Source of the DNA: Trachythela sp. YZ-2020
Lineage: Eukaryota; Cnidaria; Anthozoa; Malacalcyonacea; Clavulariidae
NCBI GenBank assembly: GCA_016169945.1
Contig: JADLSH010000021.1
Location: 1-64,000, forward strand
Length of the DNA stretch: 64,000 nt
Reading direction: 5' to 3'
This document shows positions 35,671 through 53,500 of this stretch, piece after piece. The notes below the pieces were generated by a model. It was not told the DNA's origin. It searched no databases and was given only the letters and a program-made list of their open reading frames with translations. Position numbers and translations under genes: made by a program. Within the stretch, counting starts at the first letter, position 1. Each line of letters opens with the position of its first letter.

Positions 35671-36450
35671 GGTAAAACATATCGTTCCTGACTAGGCAAT
35701 TTGTCCCGGGCCTGGTGGTTGCATCGCAATGCAAGCCGTCCTCTTCAAATTGGGTGATTTCCATATGGAAGTCTGAATATGAAAGGTACGCCAGCCGTTC
35801 TTGTGCAGGGAATAAACCTATATTGTTCACAACTTCACAATTTGTCTCTGATATTGGTGGTTGTACCGCAGCGAAACCGATCCTCTTCAACTTGTGTAAC
35901 ATTGCGCAAATTCCACATGGTCTTCCTGAGGTTCGAACCAAGATTTGTTATTCTTTCCATCCAGAAGCCGTACAGCCTTTGCTCTCAACGTAATCTTTAC
36001 ATGTTTTTTTGTTGTTTTTTTGTGTTACAAGGTTTGATACCTTGAAACAAACTTTGAAAAATTTCACTAGCACTGTTTACACACTGACTGAAATCTTGCG
36101 AATGAGTAGGAGACGCATAAACTGTACCAAAATGTTTTAATGCAAAGAGGACCATTGTATGCATGATGGTGACAGCTATCTTTAGGAGAGCTTTTGATTG
36201 GTTAGGCCCAAGTTTGCATCAGTTGTTCACATGCTAAGTTGCCAAAGTTCAATTTCTTATCATATTTTATATTTATTAACAGACACGAGAATAAACGCCT
36301 TGTTCTATCAAGGTATTTGAGCTTTCCCTGAGCTACATTTGGTGCATGCACTAATTGTGTTGACAGACTGGCAAGGCCTTAGGGCAAATGGAATCTTCTT
36401 GAACATATTACATCATTAACCACAATTTATTGCTTTGCATAAATTGAATA
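35671..36450. repeat. Blocks E and B, right copy
   Basis: Block E is 35671-36016 and block B is 36024-36450. They are joined through a T-rich stretch (TTTTTTTGTTGTTTTTTTG) that is longer than on the left. Block B meets satellite at the same base as at 9333 and 11723. The same small overlapping ORFs appear in both strands and none is called as a gene. Confidence 0.75.
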
Positions 36451-38560
36451 TAACCAGATAACCATTAAACCACATAACCATTAAACCATATAACCATATA
36501 ACCACATACCCATATAACCATATAACCATATAACCATTAAACCACATAACCATTAAACCATATAACCATATAACCATATAACCATATAACCATATAACCA
36601 TATAACCATTAAACCACATAACCACAAAACCATCAAACCATATAACCATATAACCACATAACAATATAAGCCCATAACCACATAACCATATAACCATATA
36701 ACCACATTACCACATAACCACATAACCACATAACCACATAACCATTAAACCACATAACCATTAAACCAGATAAACAAGTACCCATATAACGACATAACCA
36801 GATAACCACGTAACCATATAACCACATAGCCATATAACCACATAATCTCATAACCATATAACCACATAACCACATAACCGCATAAACACAAAATCATATA
36901 ACCGCATAAACACAAAATCATATAACCATTAAACCACTAAACCATATAAGCATATAAGCATATAACCATATAACCATATAATCACGTAACCACATAACCA
37001 TATAACCACATAACCACATAACCACACATCCATATAGCCATATAACCAAATAACCACATAACCACATAACAATATAACCACAAACCAGATAACCATTAAA
37101 TACAAAATCATATAACCATTAAACCACTAAACCATATAAGCATATAACCATAAAACCACATAACCAAATAACCACATAACCATATAACCACATAACCACA
37201 CATCCATATAACCATATAACCACATAACCACATAACCACATAACCACATAACCATATAACCACATAACCACATAACCATTAAACCACATAACCATTAAAC
37301 CATACAACCACATAACCATAAAACCATATAACCATATAACCATATAACCATATAACCATATAACCATATAACCATATAACCATATAACCATATAACCATA
37401 TAACCATATAACCATATAACCATATAACCATATAACCGTATAACCTTATAACCATATAACCATATTACCATATAACCATATAACCATATAACCATATAAC
37501 CATATAACCATTAAACCACATAACCACAAAACCATATACCATTATACCATATAACCATATAACCACATAACCACATAACCATATAAGCCCATAACCACAT
37601 AACCATATAACCATATAACTATATTACCACATAACCACATTATCACATAACCATATAACCGCATAACCACATAACCGCATAAACACAAAATCATATAACC
37701 ATTAAACCACTAAACCATATAAGCATAGAACCATATAACCATATAACCATATAACCATATAACCATATAACCATATAACCATATAACCATATAACCATAT
37801 AACCATATAACCATATAACCATATAACCATATAACCATATAACCATATAACCATATAACCATTAAACCACATAACCACAAAACAATTAAACCATATAACC
37901 ATTATACCATATAACCATATAACCACATAACCACATAACCATATAAGCCCATAACCACATAACCATTAAACCACATAACCACCAAACCACAAAACCATTA
38001 AACCATATAACCATATAACCATATAACCACATAACCACATAACCGCATAAACACAAAATCATATAACCATTAAACCACTAAACCATATAAACATATAACC
38101 ATATAACCATATAACCATATAACCACATAACCATATAACCATTAAACCACATAACCATTAAACCACATAACCATATAACAACATAACCATGTAACCATAT
38201 AACCATATAACCATATAACCATATAACCATATAACCATATAACCATATAACCATATAACCAGATAACCACATAACCACATAACCATACAAAGACATAACC
38301 ACATAACAACACATCCATATAACCATATAACCAAATAACCACATAAATATATAACCACATAACCAGATAACCATTAAACCACATAAACATTAAACCATAC
38401 AACAATATAATCACAAAATCATATAACCATATAACCATATAACCATTAAACCACATAACCACAAAACCACTAAACCATATAACCATATAACCACATAACC
38501 ACATAACCACATAACCATGGAACCACATAACCACATAACCACCTAACCACATAACCACAT
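36451..38560. repeat. 8-bp satellite, type I block
   Basis: The satellite carries the same higher-order markers as the left blocks (CACATCCATATAGCC, TTATACCATATAACC, AAGCATAGAACC). Two homogeneous runs of pure TATAACCA lie near 37330-37490 and 37730-37860. It ends where the ATTAACCCATTAAACC marker first appears. Confidence 0.9.
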
Positions 38561-41500
38561 AACCGCATAAACACAAAACCATATAACCATTAAACCATTA
38601 ACCCATTAAACCATATAACCATATAACCATATAACCATATAACCACATAACCATATAACCATATAACCACATAACCACATAAACGCATAAACACAAAAAT
38701 ATATAATCATTAAACCATTAACCCATTAAACCATATAACCATATAACCATATAACCATATAACCATATAACCATATAACCATATAACCATATAACCATAT
38801 AACCATATAACCATATAACCATATAACCATATAACCATTAAACATAACCACATAACCACATAACCATATAACCATATAAATACATAACCATATAACCACA
38901 TAACCACATAACCATATAACCACATAACCACATAACCATATAAACACATAACCACATAACCACATAACCATTAAACCATATAACCACATAACCACATAAC
39001 CATTAAATCATATAACCACATAACAACATAACCACATAACCACATAACCGCATAAACACAAAACCATATAAACATTAAACCATTAACCCATTAAACCATA
39101 TAAACATATAACCATATAACCACATAACCATATAACCACATAACCATATAACCACATAACCACACAACCATATAACCACATAACCACATAACCACATAAC
39201 CGCATAAACACAAAAATATATAATCATTAAACCATTAACCATTAAACCATATAACCCTATAACCATATAACCACATAAACATATAACCATATAACCACAT
39301 AACCACACACCCATATAATCATTAAACCATTAAACCATTAAACCATATAACCATATAACCATATAACCATATAACCATATAACCATATAACCACATAACC
39401 ATATAACCATATAACCACATAACCGCATAAACACAAAATCATATAACCATTAAACCACTAAACCATATAAGCATATAACCATATAACCATATAACCATAT
39501 AACCACATAACCATATAACCACATAACCAAACATCCATATAACCATATAACCATATAACCAAATAACCACATAACCATGTAACCACATAACCATTAAACC
39601 ATATAACCATTAAAGCACATAACCACAAAACCATTAAACCATATAACCACATAACCACATAACCACATAACCATATAACCACATAACCACATAACCACAT
39701 AACCACATAACCGCATAAACACAAAAATATATAATCATTAAACCATTAACCCATTAAACCATATAACCCAATAACCATATAACCACATAAACATATAACC
39801 ATATAACCACATAACCACACACCCATATAATCATTAAACCATTAAACCATTAAACCATATAACCATATAACCATATAACCATATAACCACATAACCATAT
39901 AACCACATAACCATACAACCACATAACCACATAACAACACAACCACATAACCATATAACCACATAACCAGATAACCAGTAAACCACATAACCATTAAACC
40001 ATATAACCACATAACCATATAAAGACATAACCATGGAACCACATAACCACATAACCACATAACCACATAACCACATAACCACATAACCACATAACCATAT
40101 AACCACATAACCACATAACCACATAACCATTAAACCATATAACCACATAACCACATAACCACATAACCACATAACCACATAACCACATAACCGCATAAAC
40201 ACAAAACCATATAACCATTAAACCATTAACCCATTAAACCATATAACCATATAACCATATAACCATATAACCATATAACCATATAACCACATAACCATAT
40301 AACCATATAACCATATAACCATATAACCATATAACCATATAACCATATAACCATATAACCATATAACCATATAACCATATAACCATATAACCATATAACC
40401 ACATAACCATATAACCATATAACCAATAAAACATATAACCACATAACCATATAACCATATAACCATATAACCATAATATATAACCACATAACCATATAAC
40501 CATATAACCACATATAACCATATAACCATATAACCATATAACCATATAACCATATAACCATATAACCATATAACCATATAACCATATAACCACATAACCA
40601 CATAACCATATAACCATATAAGCATATAACCATATAACCATAACCATAATAATATAACCACATAACCATATAACCATATAACCATATAACCACATAACCA
40701 CATAACCATATAACCACATAACACTATAACCACATAACCATATAACCATATAACACATAACCATATAACACATAAAAATAACAACCACATAACCACATAA
40801 CCATTAACCATATAATAACCATATAACCACATAACCATTATAAATATATATAACCATATAACCATATAACCATATAACCATATAACCATATAACCATATA
40901 ACCATATAACCATATAACCATATAACCATATAACCATATAACCATATAACCATATAACCATTAAACCATGTAACCGCATAACCACATAACCATATAACCA
41001 TATAACCATATAACTACATAACCATATAAAGACATAACCATGGAACCACATAACCACATAACCATATAAACTCATAACCAAATAACCACATAACCTTTAA
41101 ACCATATAACCACATAACCATATAACCATTAAATCATATAACCACATAACAACATAACCACATAACCACATAAACGCATAAACACAAAACCATATAACCA
41201 TTAAACCATTAACCCATTAAACCATATAACCATATAACCATATAACCACATAACCATATAACCACATAACCATATAACCACATAACCACATAACCACATA
41301 ACCATATAACCACATAACCACACACCCATATAATCATTAAACCATTAAACCATTAAACCATATAACCATATAACCATATAACCACATAACCATATAACCA
41401 CATAAACATATAACCACATAACCACATAACCACATAACCATATAACCATATAACCACATAACCACATAACCATTAAACCATATAACCATTAAACCATATA

Positions 41501-44500
41501 ACCATATAACCATATAACCACATAACCACATAACCATATATCCATTAAAACATATAACCACATAACCATATAACCATTAAACCATATAACCACATAACCA
41601 CATAACCACATAAACATGTAACCACATAACCATATAACCATTAAACCATTAACCCATTAAACCATATAACCATATAACCATATAACCATATAACCACATA
41701 ACCATATAACCATATAACCATATAATATAACCATATAACCATATAACCATATAACCATATAACCATATAACCATATAACCATATAACCATATAACCATAT
41801 AACCATATAACCATATAACCATATAACCATATAACCATATAACCATATAATCATATAACCATATAACCATATAACCATATAACCACATAACCACATAATA
41901 TATAACCACATAACCATATAACCATATAACCATATAACCATATAACCATATAACCATATAACCATATAACCATATAACCATATAACCATATAACCATATA
42001 ACCATATAACCATATAACCATATAACCATATAACCATATAACCATATAATATAACCATATAACCATATAACCATATAACCATATAACCATATAACCATTA
42101 AACCATATAACCATAACCACATAACCATATAACCATATAACCATATAACCACATAACCATATAAAGACATAACCATGGAACCACATAACCACATAACCAC
42201 ATAACCATATAAACACATAACCACATAACCACATAACCTTTAAACCATATAACCACATAACCATATAACCATTAAATCATATAACCACATAACAACATAA
42301 CCACATAACCACATAACCGCATAAACACAAAACCATATAACCATTAAACCATTAACCCATTAAACCATATAAACATATAACCATATAACCACATAACCAT
42401 ATAACCACATAACCATATAACCACATAACCACACAACCATATAACCATATAACCACATAACCACATAACCGCATAAACACAAAAATATATAATCATTAAA
42501 CCATTAACCATTAAACCATATAACCCTATAACCATATAACCACATAAACATATAACCATATAACCACATAACCACACACCCATATAATCATTAAACCATT
42601 AAACCATTAAACCATATAACCATATAACCATATAACCATATAACCACATAACCATATAACCACATAACCATACAACCACATAACCACATAACAACACAAC
42701 AACATAACCATATAACCACATAACCAGATAACCAGTAAACCACATAAGCATTAAACCATATAACCACATAACCATATAAAGACATAACCATGGAACCACA
42801 TAACCACATAACCATATAAACACATAACCACATAACCACATAACCTTTAAACCATATAACCACATAACCATATAACCATTAAATCATATAGCCACATAAC
42901 AAAATAACCACATAACCGCATAAACACAAAACCATATAACCATATAACCATATAACCATATAACCATATAACCATATAACCATATAACCATATAACCATA
43001 TAACCATATAACCATATAACCATATAACCAATATAACCATATAACCATATAACCACATAACCATATAACCATATAACCATATAACCATACAAACATATAA
43101 CCATATAACCATATAACCATATAACCATATAACCACATAACCACATAATATATAACCACATAACCATATAACCATATAACCATATAACCATATAACCATT
43201 AAACCATATAACCACATAACCACATAACCACATAACCACATAACCATATAACCATATAACCACATAACCATATAAAGACATAACCATATAACCACATAAC
43301 CACATAACCACATAACCATATAACCATATAACCATATAACCATATAACCATATAACCATATAACCACATAACCACATAACCATTAAATCATATAACCACA
43401 TAACAACATAACCACATAACCACATAACCGCATAAACACAAAACCATATAAACATTAAACCATTAACCCATTAAACCATATAACCATATAACCATATAAC
43501 CATATAACCACATAACCATATAACCACATAACCATATAACCACATAACCACACAACCATATAACCATATAACCACATAACCACATAACCGCATAAACACA
43601 AAAATATATAATCATTAAACCATTAAATCATATAACCATATAACCATATAACCATATAACCATATAACCATATAACCATATAACCATATAACCACATAAC
43701 CACATAACCATTAAACCATTAAACCATTAAACCATATAACCATATAACCATATAACCATATATAACCACATAACCATATAACCATATAACCATATAACCA
43801 CATAACCATATAACCATATAACCATATAACCATATAACCATATAACCATATAACCATATAACCATATAACCATATAACCATATAACCATATAACCATATA
43901 ACCATATAACCATATAACCATATAACCATATAACCATATAACCATATAACCATATAACCATATAACCACATAACCACATAACCATATAACCACATAACCA
44001 CATAACCGCATAAACACAAAAATATATAATCATTAAACCATTAAATCATATAACCATATAACCATATAACCATATAACCATATAACCATATAACCACATA
44101 ACCACATAAACACATAACCATATACCATTAAACCATTAAACCATTAAACCATATAACCATATAACCATATAACCATATAACCACATAACCATATAACCAC
44201 ATAACCATATAACCACATAACCACATAACCACACAACCACATAACCATATAACCACATAACCACATAACCATATAACCACATAACCATTAAAACATATAA
44301 CCACATAACCATATAACCACATAACCATGTAACCACATAACCACATAACCACATAACCACATAACCACATAACCACATAACCACATAACATAAACCACAT
44401 AACCATTAAACCATATAACCACATAACCATATAACCACATAACCACATAACCACATAACCACATAACCATTAAACCATATAACCACATAACCACATAACC

Positions 44501-47500
44501 ATTAAACCACATAACCACATAACCACATAACCACATAACCGCATAAACACAAAACCATATAACCATTAAACCATTAACCCATTAAACCATATAACCATAT
44601 AACCATATAACCACATAACCATATAACCATATAACCATATAACCATATAACCATATAACCATATAACCATATAACCATATAACCATATAACCATATAACC
44701 ATATAACCATATAACCATATAACCATATAACCATATAACCATATAACCATATAACCATATAACCATATAACCATATAACCATATAACCACATAACCACAT
44801 AATATATAACATAACCATATAACCATATAACCATATAACCATATAACCATATAACCATATAACCATATAACCATATAACCATATAACCATATAACCATAT
44901 AACCATATAACCATATAACCATATAACCATATAACCATATAACCATATAACCATATAATCATATAACCATATAACCATATAACCACATAACCATAACCAC
45001 ATAACCGCATAAACACAAAAATATATAATCATTAAACCATTAAATCATATAACCATATATACATATAACCATATAACCACATAACCACATAACCATATAA
45101 CCACATAACCACATAACCATATAACCATTAAACCATTAAACCATATAAACATATAACCATATAACCACATAACCATATAACCATATAACCATATAACCAT
45201 ATAACCATATAACCATATAACCATATAACCATATAACCATATAACCATATAACCATATAACCATATAACCATATAACCATACAACCATATAACCATATAA
45301 CCATATAACCATATAACCATATAACCATATAACCATATAACCATATAACCACATAACCACATAACCACATAACCGCATAAACACAAAAATATATAATCAT
45401 TAAACCATTAACCCATTAAACCATATAACCCTATAACCATATAACCACATAAACATATAACCATATAACCACATAACCACATAACCATATAATCATTAAA
45501 CCATTAAACCATTAAACCATATAACCATATAACCATATAACCTATATAACCACATAACCATATAACCACATAACCATACAACCACATAACCACATAACAA
45601 CACAACCACATAACCATATAACCACATAACCAGATAACCAGTAAACCACATAAGCATTAAACCATATAACCACATAACCATATAAAGACATAACCATGGA
45701 ACCACATAACCACATAACCACATAACCACATAACCACATAACCATATAACAAGATAACCAGATAACCAGTAAACCACATAAGCATTAAACCATATAACCA
45801 CATAACCATATAAACACATAACCACATAACCACATAACCTTTAAACCATATAACCAAATAACCATATAACCATTAAATCATATAGCCACATAAAAAAATA
45901 ACCACATAACCGCATAAACACAAAACCATATAACCATTAAACCATTAACCCATTAAACCATATAACCATATAACCACATAACCACATAACCATATAACCA
46001 TATAACCATATAACCATATAACCATATAACCATATAACCATATAACCATATAACCATATAACCATATAACCATATAACCATATAACCATATAACCATACA
46101 ACCATATAACCATATAACCATATAACCATATAACCATATAACCATATAACCATATAACCACATAACCACATAATATATAACCACATAACCACATAACCAT
46201 ATAACCATATAACCATATAACCATATAACCATATAACCATATAACCATATAAACATATAACCATATAACCATATAACCATATAACCATATAACCATATAA
46301 CCATATAACCATATAACCATATAACCATATAACCATATAACAATTAACCATATAACCATATAACCATATAACCATATAACCATATAACCATATAACCATA
46401 TAACCATATAACCATATAACCATATAACCATATAACCATATAACCACATAACCACATAACCACATAACCACATAACCGCATAAACACAAAACCATATAAC
46501 CATTAAACCATTAAACCATAAGCATATAATCATATAACCATATAACCACATAACCATATAACCATATAACCACATAACCACATAACCATATAACCATTAA
46601 ACCATTAACCCATTAAACCATATAACCATATAACCATATAACCACATAACCATATAACCACATAACCATATAACCACATAACCACATAACCACACAACCA
46701 CATAACCATATAACCACATAACCAGATAACCATATAACGACATAACCAAATAAACATATAACCATATAACCATATAACCATATAACCATATAACCACATA
46801 ACCATATAATCACATAACCACATAACCACACAACCATATAACCATATAACCACATAACCACATAACCGCATAAACACAAAAATATATAATCATTAAACCA
46901 TTAAATCATATAACCATATATACATATAACCATATAACCACATAACCACATAACCACATAACCACATAACCATATAACCATAACCATATAACCACATAAC
47001 CATATAACCATATAACCACATAACCACACACCCATATAATCATTAAACCATTAAACCATTAAACCATATAACCATATAACCATATAACCATATAACCACA
47101 TAACCATATAACCACATAACCATATAACCACATAACCACATAACCACATAACCATATAACCACATAACCACATAACCATTAAACCACATAACCATTAAAC
47201 CATATAACCACATAACCATATAAAGACATAACCATATAACCACATAACCACATAACCACATAACCACATAACCACATAACCATATAACCATATAACCATA
47301 TAACCATAAACCACATAACCATTAAACCATATAACCACATAACCATATAAACACATAACCACATAACCACATAACAATTAAACCACATAACCACATAACC
47401 ATATAACCATTTAGCCATATCACCACATAAAAACATAACCACATAACCGCATAAACACAAAACCATATAACCATTTAACCATTAAACCATTAAACCATAT

Positions 47501-50500
47501 AACCATATAACCACATAACCACATAACCATATAACCATATAACCATATAACCATATAACCATATAACCATATAACCATATAACCATATAACCATATAACC
47601 ATATAACCATATAACCATATAACCATATAACCATATAACCATATAACCATATAACCATATAACCATATAACCATATAACCATATAACCACATAACCATAT
47701 AACCACATAACCACATAATATATAACCACATAACCACATAACCATATAACCATATAACCATATAACCATATAACCATATAACCATATAACCATATAACCA
47801 TATAACCATATAACCATATATAACCATATAACCATATAACCATATAACCATATAACCATATAACCATATAACCATATAACCATATAACCATATAACCATA
47901 TAACCATATAACCATATAACCATATAACCATATAACCACATAACCACATAACCACATAACCACATAACCACATAACCACATAAACACAAAACCATATAAC
48001 CATTAAACCATTAACCCATTAAACCATATAACCCTATAACCATATAACCACATAAATATATAACCATATAACCACATAACCACACAACCATATAATCATT
48101 AAACCATTAAACCATTAAACCATATAACCATATAACCATATATAACCACATAACCATATAACCACATAACCATACACCCACATAACCACATAACCACACA
48201 ACCACATAACCATATAACAATATAACCACATAACCATATAACCATATAACCATATAACCATATAACCATATAACCATATAACCATATAACCATATAACCA
48301 TATAACCATATAACCATATAACCATATAATCATATAACCATATAACCATATAACCATATAACCATATAACCATATAACCACATAACCACATAACCACATA
48401 ACCGCATAAACACAAAACCATATAACCATTAAACCATTAACCCATTAAACCATATAACCATATAACCATATAACCACATAACCATATAACCATATAACCA
48501 TATAACCATATAATCACATAATAACATAACCATATAACCATATAACCATATAACCATATAACCACATAACCATATAACCACATAACCATATAACCACATA
48601 ACCACATAACCATATAACCATATAACCACATAACCACATAACCATTAAACCACATAACCATTAAACCATATAACCACATAACCACATAACCACATAACCA
48701 TGGAACCACATAACCACATAACCACATAACCACATAACCACATAACCATATAACCACATAACCATATAACCATTAAACCACATAACCATTAAACCATATA
48801 ACCACATAACCATATAAACACATAACCACATAACCACATAACCATTAAACCATATAACCACATAACCATATAACCATTAAATCATATAGCCACATAACAA
48901 AATAACCACATAACCGCATAAACACAAAACCATATAACCATTAAACCATTAACCCATTAAACCATATAACCATATAACCACATAACCACATAACCATATA
49001 ACCATATAACCATATAACCATATAACCATATAACCATATAACCATATAACCATATAACCATATAACCATATAACCATATAACCATATAACCATATATAAC
49101 CATATAACCATATAACCATATAACCATATAACCATATAACCATATAACCATATAATCATATAACCATATAACCATATAACCACATAACCACATAACCACA
49201 TAACCGCATAAACACAAAAATATATAATCATTAAACCATTAACCCATTAAACCATATAACCCTATAACCATATAACCACATAAACATATAACCATATAAC
49301 CACATAACCACACACCCATATAATCATTAAACCATTAAACCATTAAACCATATAACCATATAACCATATAACCATATATAACCACATAACCATATAACCA
49401 CATAACCATACAACCACATAACCACATAACAACACAACAACATAACCATATAACAAGATAACCAGATAACCATATAACCATATAACCATATAACCATATA
49501 ACCATATAACCATATAACCATATAACCATATAACCATATAACCATATAACCATATAACCATATAACCATATAACCATATAACCATATAACCATATAACCA
49601 TATAACCATATAAACCACATAACCACATAACCACATAACCAGATAACCGCATAAACACAAAACCATATAAACATTAAACCATTAACCCATTAAACCATAT
49701 AAACATATAACCATATAACCACATAACCATATAACCACATAACCATATAATCACATAACCACATAACCAGACAACCATATAACCATATAAACCATATAAC
49801 CATATAACCATATAACCACATAACCATATAAATACATAACCATATAACCACATAACCACATAACCATATAACCTCATAACCACATACCCACATACCCACA
49901 TAACCATAAAACCACATAACCATTGACCCATATAACCACATAACCATATAAAGACATAACCATGTAACCGCATAACCACATAACCACATAAACACATAAC
50001 CATTAAACCATATAATGACATAACCACATAACCACATAAACCATATAACCATATAACCATTAAACCACATAACCACATAACCATATAACCACATAAACAC
50101 ATAACCACATAACCTTTAAACCATATAACCACATAACCATATAACCATTAAATCATATAGCCACATAACAAAATAACCACATAACCGCATAAACACAAAA
50201 CCATATAACCATTAAACCATTAACCCATTAAACCATATAACCATATAACCACATAACCACATAACCATATAACCATATAACCATATAACCATATAACCAT
50301 ATAACCATATAACCATATAACCATATAACCATATAACCATAAACCATATAACCATATAACCATATAACCATACAACCATATAACCATATAACCATATAAC
50401 CATATAACCATATAACCATATAACCACATAACCACATAATATATAACCACATAACCACATAACCATATAACTACATAACCATATAACCATATAACCATAT

Positions 50501-53500
50501 AACCATATAACCATATAACCATATAACCATATAACCATATAACCATATAACCATATAACCATATAACCATATAACCATATAACCATATAACCATATAACC
50601 ATATAACCATATAACCATATAACCATATAACCATATAACCATATAACCATATAACCATATAACCATATAACCATATAACCATATAACCATATAACCACAT
50701 AACCACACATAACCACATATAACCACATAACCGCATAAACACAAAAATATATAATCATTAAATATAACCATATAACCCATTAAACCATATATAACCATAT
50801 AACCATATAACCATAAACATATAACCATATATATAACCACATAACCACAACCATATAACCATTAAACCATTAAACCATTAAACCATATAACCATATAACC
50901 ATATAACCATATAACCATATAACCACATAACCATATAACCACATAACAATATAACCACATAACCACATAACCACATAACCATATAACCATATAACCACAT
51001 AACCATATAACCACATAACCATAAAACCATATAACCACATAACCATATAACGACATAACCTTGTAACCACATAACCACATAACCATATAACCATATAACC
51101 ACATAACCACATAACCATATAACCATAACCCCATAACCATTAAACCATATAACCACATAACCATATAAACACATAACCACATAACCACATAATCTTTAAA
51201 CCATATAACCACATAACCATATAACCATTAAATCATATAACCACATAAACACATAACCACATAACCACATAAACACAAAACCATATAACCATTAAACCAT
51301 TAACCCATTAAACCATATAACCATATAACCATATAACCACATAACCATATAACCATATAACCATATAACCATATAACCATATAACCATATAACCATATAA
51401 CCACATAACCATATAACCATATAACCATATAAACATATAACCATATAACCATATAACCATATAACCATATAATCATATAACCATATAACCATATAACCAT
51501 ATAACCACATAACCACATAACCATATAAGCCCATAATCATATAACCACATAACCATATAACCACACATAACCATATAACCATATAACCATATAACCATAT
51601 AACCATATAACCATATAAACCATATAACCATATAACCATATAACCATATAACCATATAACCACATATAACCATACATAACCATATAACCATATAACCATA
51701 TAACCATATAACCATATAACCATATAACCATATAACCATATAACCATATAACCACCTAACCACATAACCATATAACCACTAAACCGCATATCCCTTAAAC
51801 CATATAACTGCATAACCATATAAAGACATAACCATGGAACCACATAACCACATAACCACATAACCATATAAACACATAACCACATAACCACATAACCACA
51901 TAACCACATAACCTTTAAACCATATAACCACATAACCATATAACCATTAAATCATATAACCACATAACAACATAACCACATAACCACATAACCGCATAAA
52001 CACAAAACCATATAACCATTAAACCATTAACCCATTAAACCATATAACCATATAACCATATAACCACATAACCACATAACCATATAACCACATAACCATA
52101 TAACCACATAACCACACAACCATATAACCACATAACCACATAACCACATAACCACATAACCGCATAAACACAAAAATATATAATCATTAAACCATTAACC
52201 CATTAAACCATATAACCCTATAACCATATAACCACATAAACATATAACCATATAACCACATAACCACACACCCATATAATCATTAAACCATTAAACCATT
52301 AAACCATATAACCATATAACCATATATAACCACATAACCATATAACCACATAACCATACAACCACATAACCACATAACAACACAACCACATAACCATATA
52401 ACCACATAACCACATAACCAGTAAACCACATAACCATTAAACCATATAACCACATAACCATATAAAGACATAACCATATAACCACATAACCACATAACCA
52501 CATAACCATATAACCACATAACCATATAACCATATAACCACATAAGCATTAAACCATATAACCACATAACCATATAAAGACATAACCATGGAACCACATA
52601 ACCATATAAACACATAACCACATAACCACATAACCTTTAAACCATATAACCAAATAACCATATAACCATTAAATCATATAGCCACATAAAAAAATAACCA
52701 CATAACCGCATAAACACAAAACCATATAACCATTAAACCATTAACCCATTAAACCATATAACCATATAACCATATAACCACATAACCACATAACCTAATA
52801 CCCATATAACCATATAACCATATAACCATATAACCATATAACCACATAACCATATAACCATATAACCATATAACCATATAACCATATAACCATATAACCA
52901 TATAACCATACAACCATATAACCATATAATCATATAACCATATAACCATATAACCACATAACCACATAATATATAACCACATAACCATATAACCATATAA
53001 CCATATAACCATATAACCATATAACCATATAACCATATAACCATATAACCATATAACCATATAACCATATAACCATATAACCATATAACCATATAACCAT
53101 ATAACCATATAACCATATAACCATATAACCATATAACCATATAACCATTAAACCATGTAACCGCATAACCACATAACCATATAACCATATAACCATATAA
53201 CCATATAACTACATAACCATATAAAGACATAACCATGGAACCACATAACCACATAACCACATAACCATATAAACACATAACCACATAACCACATAACCTT
53301 TAAACCATATAACCACATAACCATATAACCATTAAATCATATAACCACATAACCACATAACCACATAACCACATAAACGCATAACCATATAACCACTAAA
53401 CCATTAACCCACTAAACCATATAACCATATAACCATATAACCATATAACCATATAACCATATAACCATATAACCATATAACCATATAACCATATAACCAT

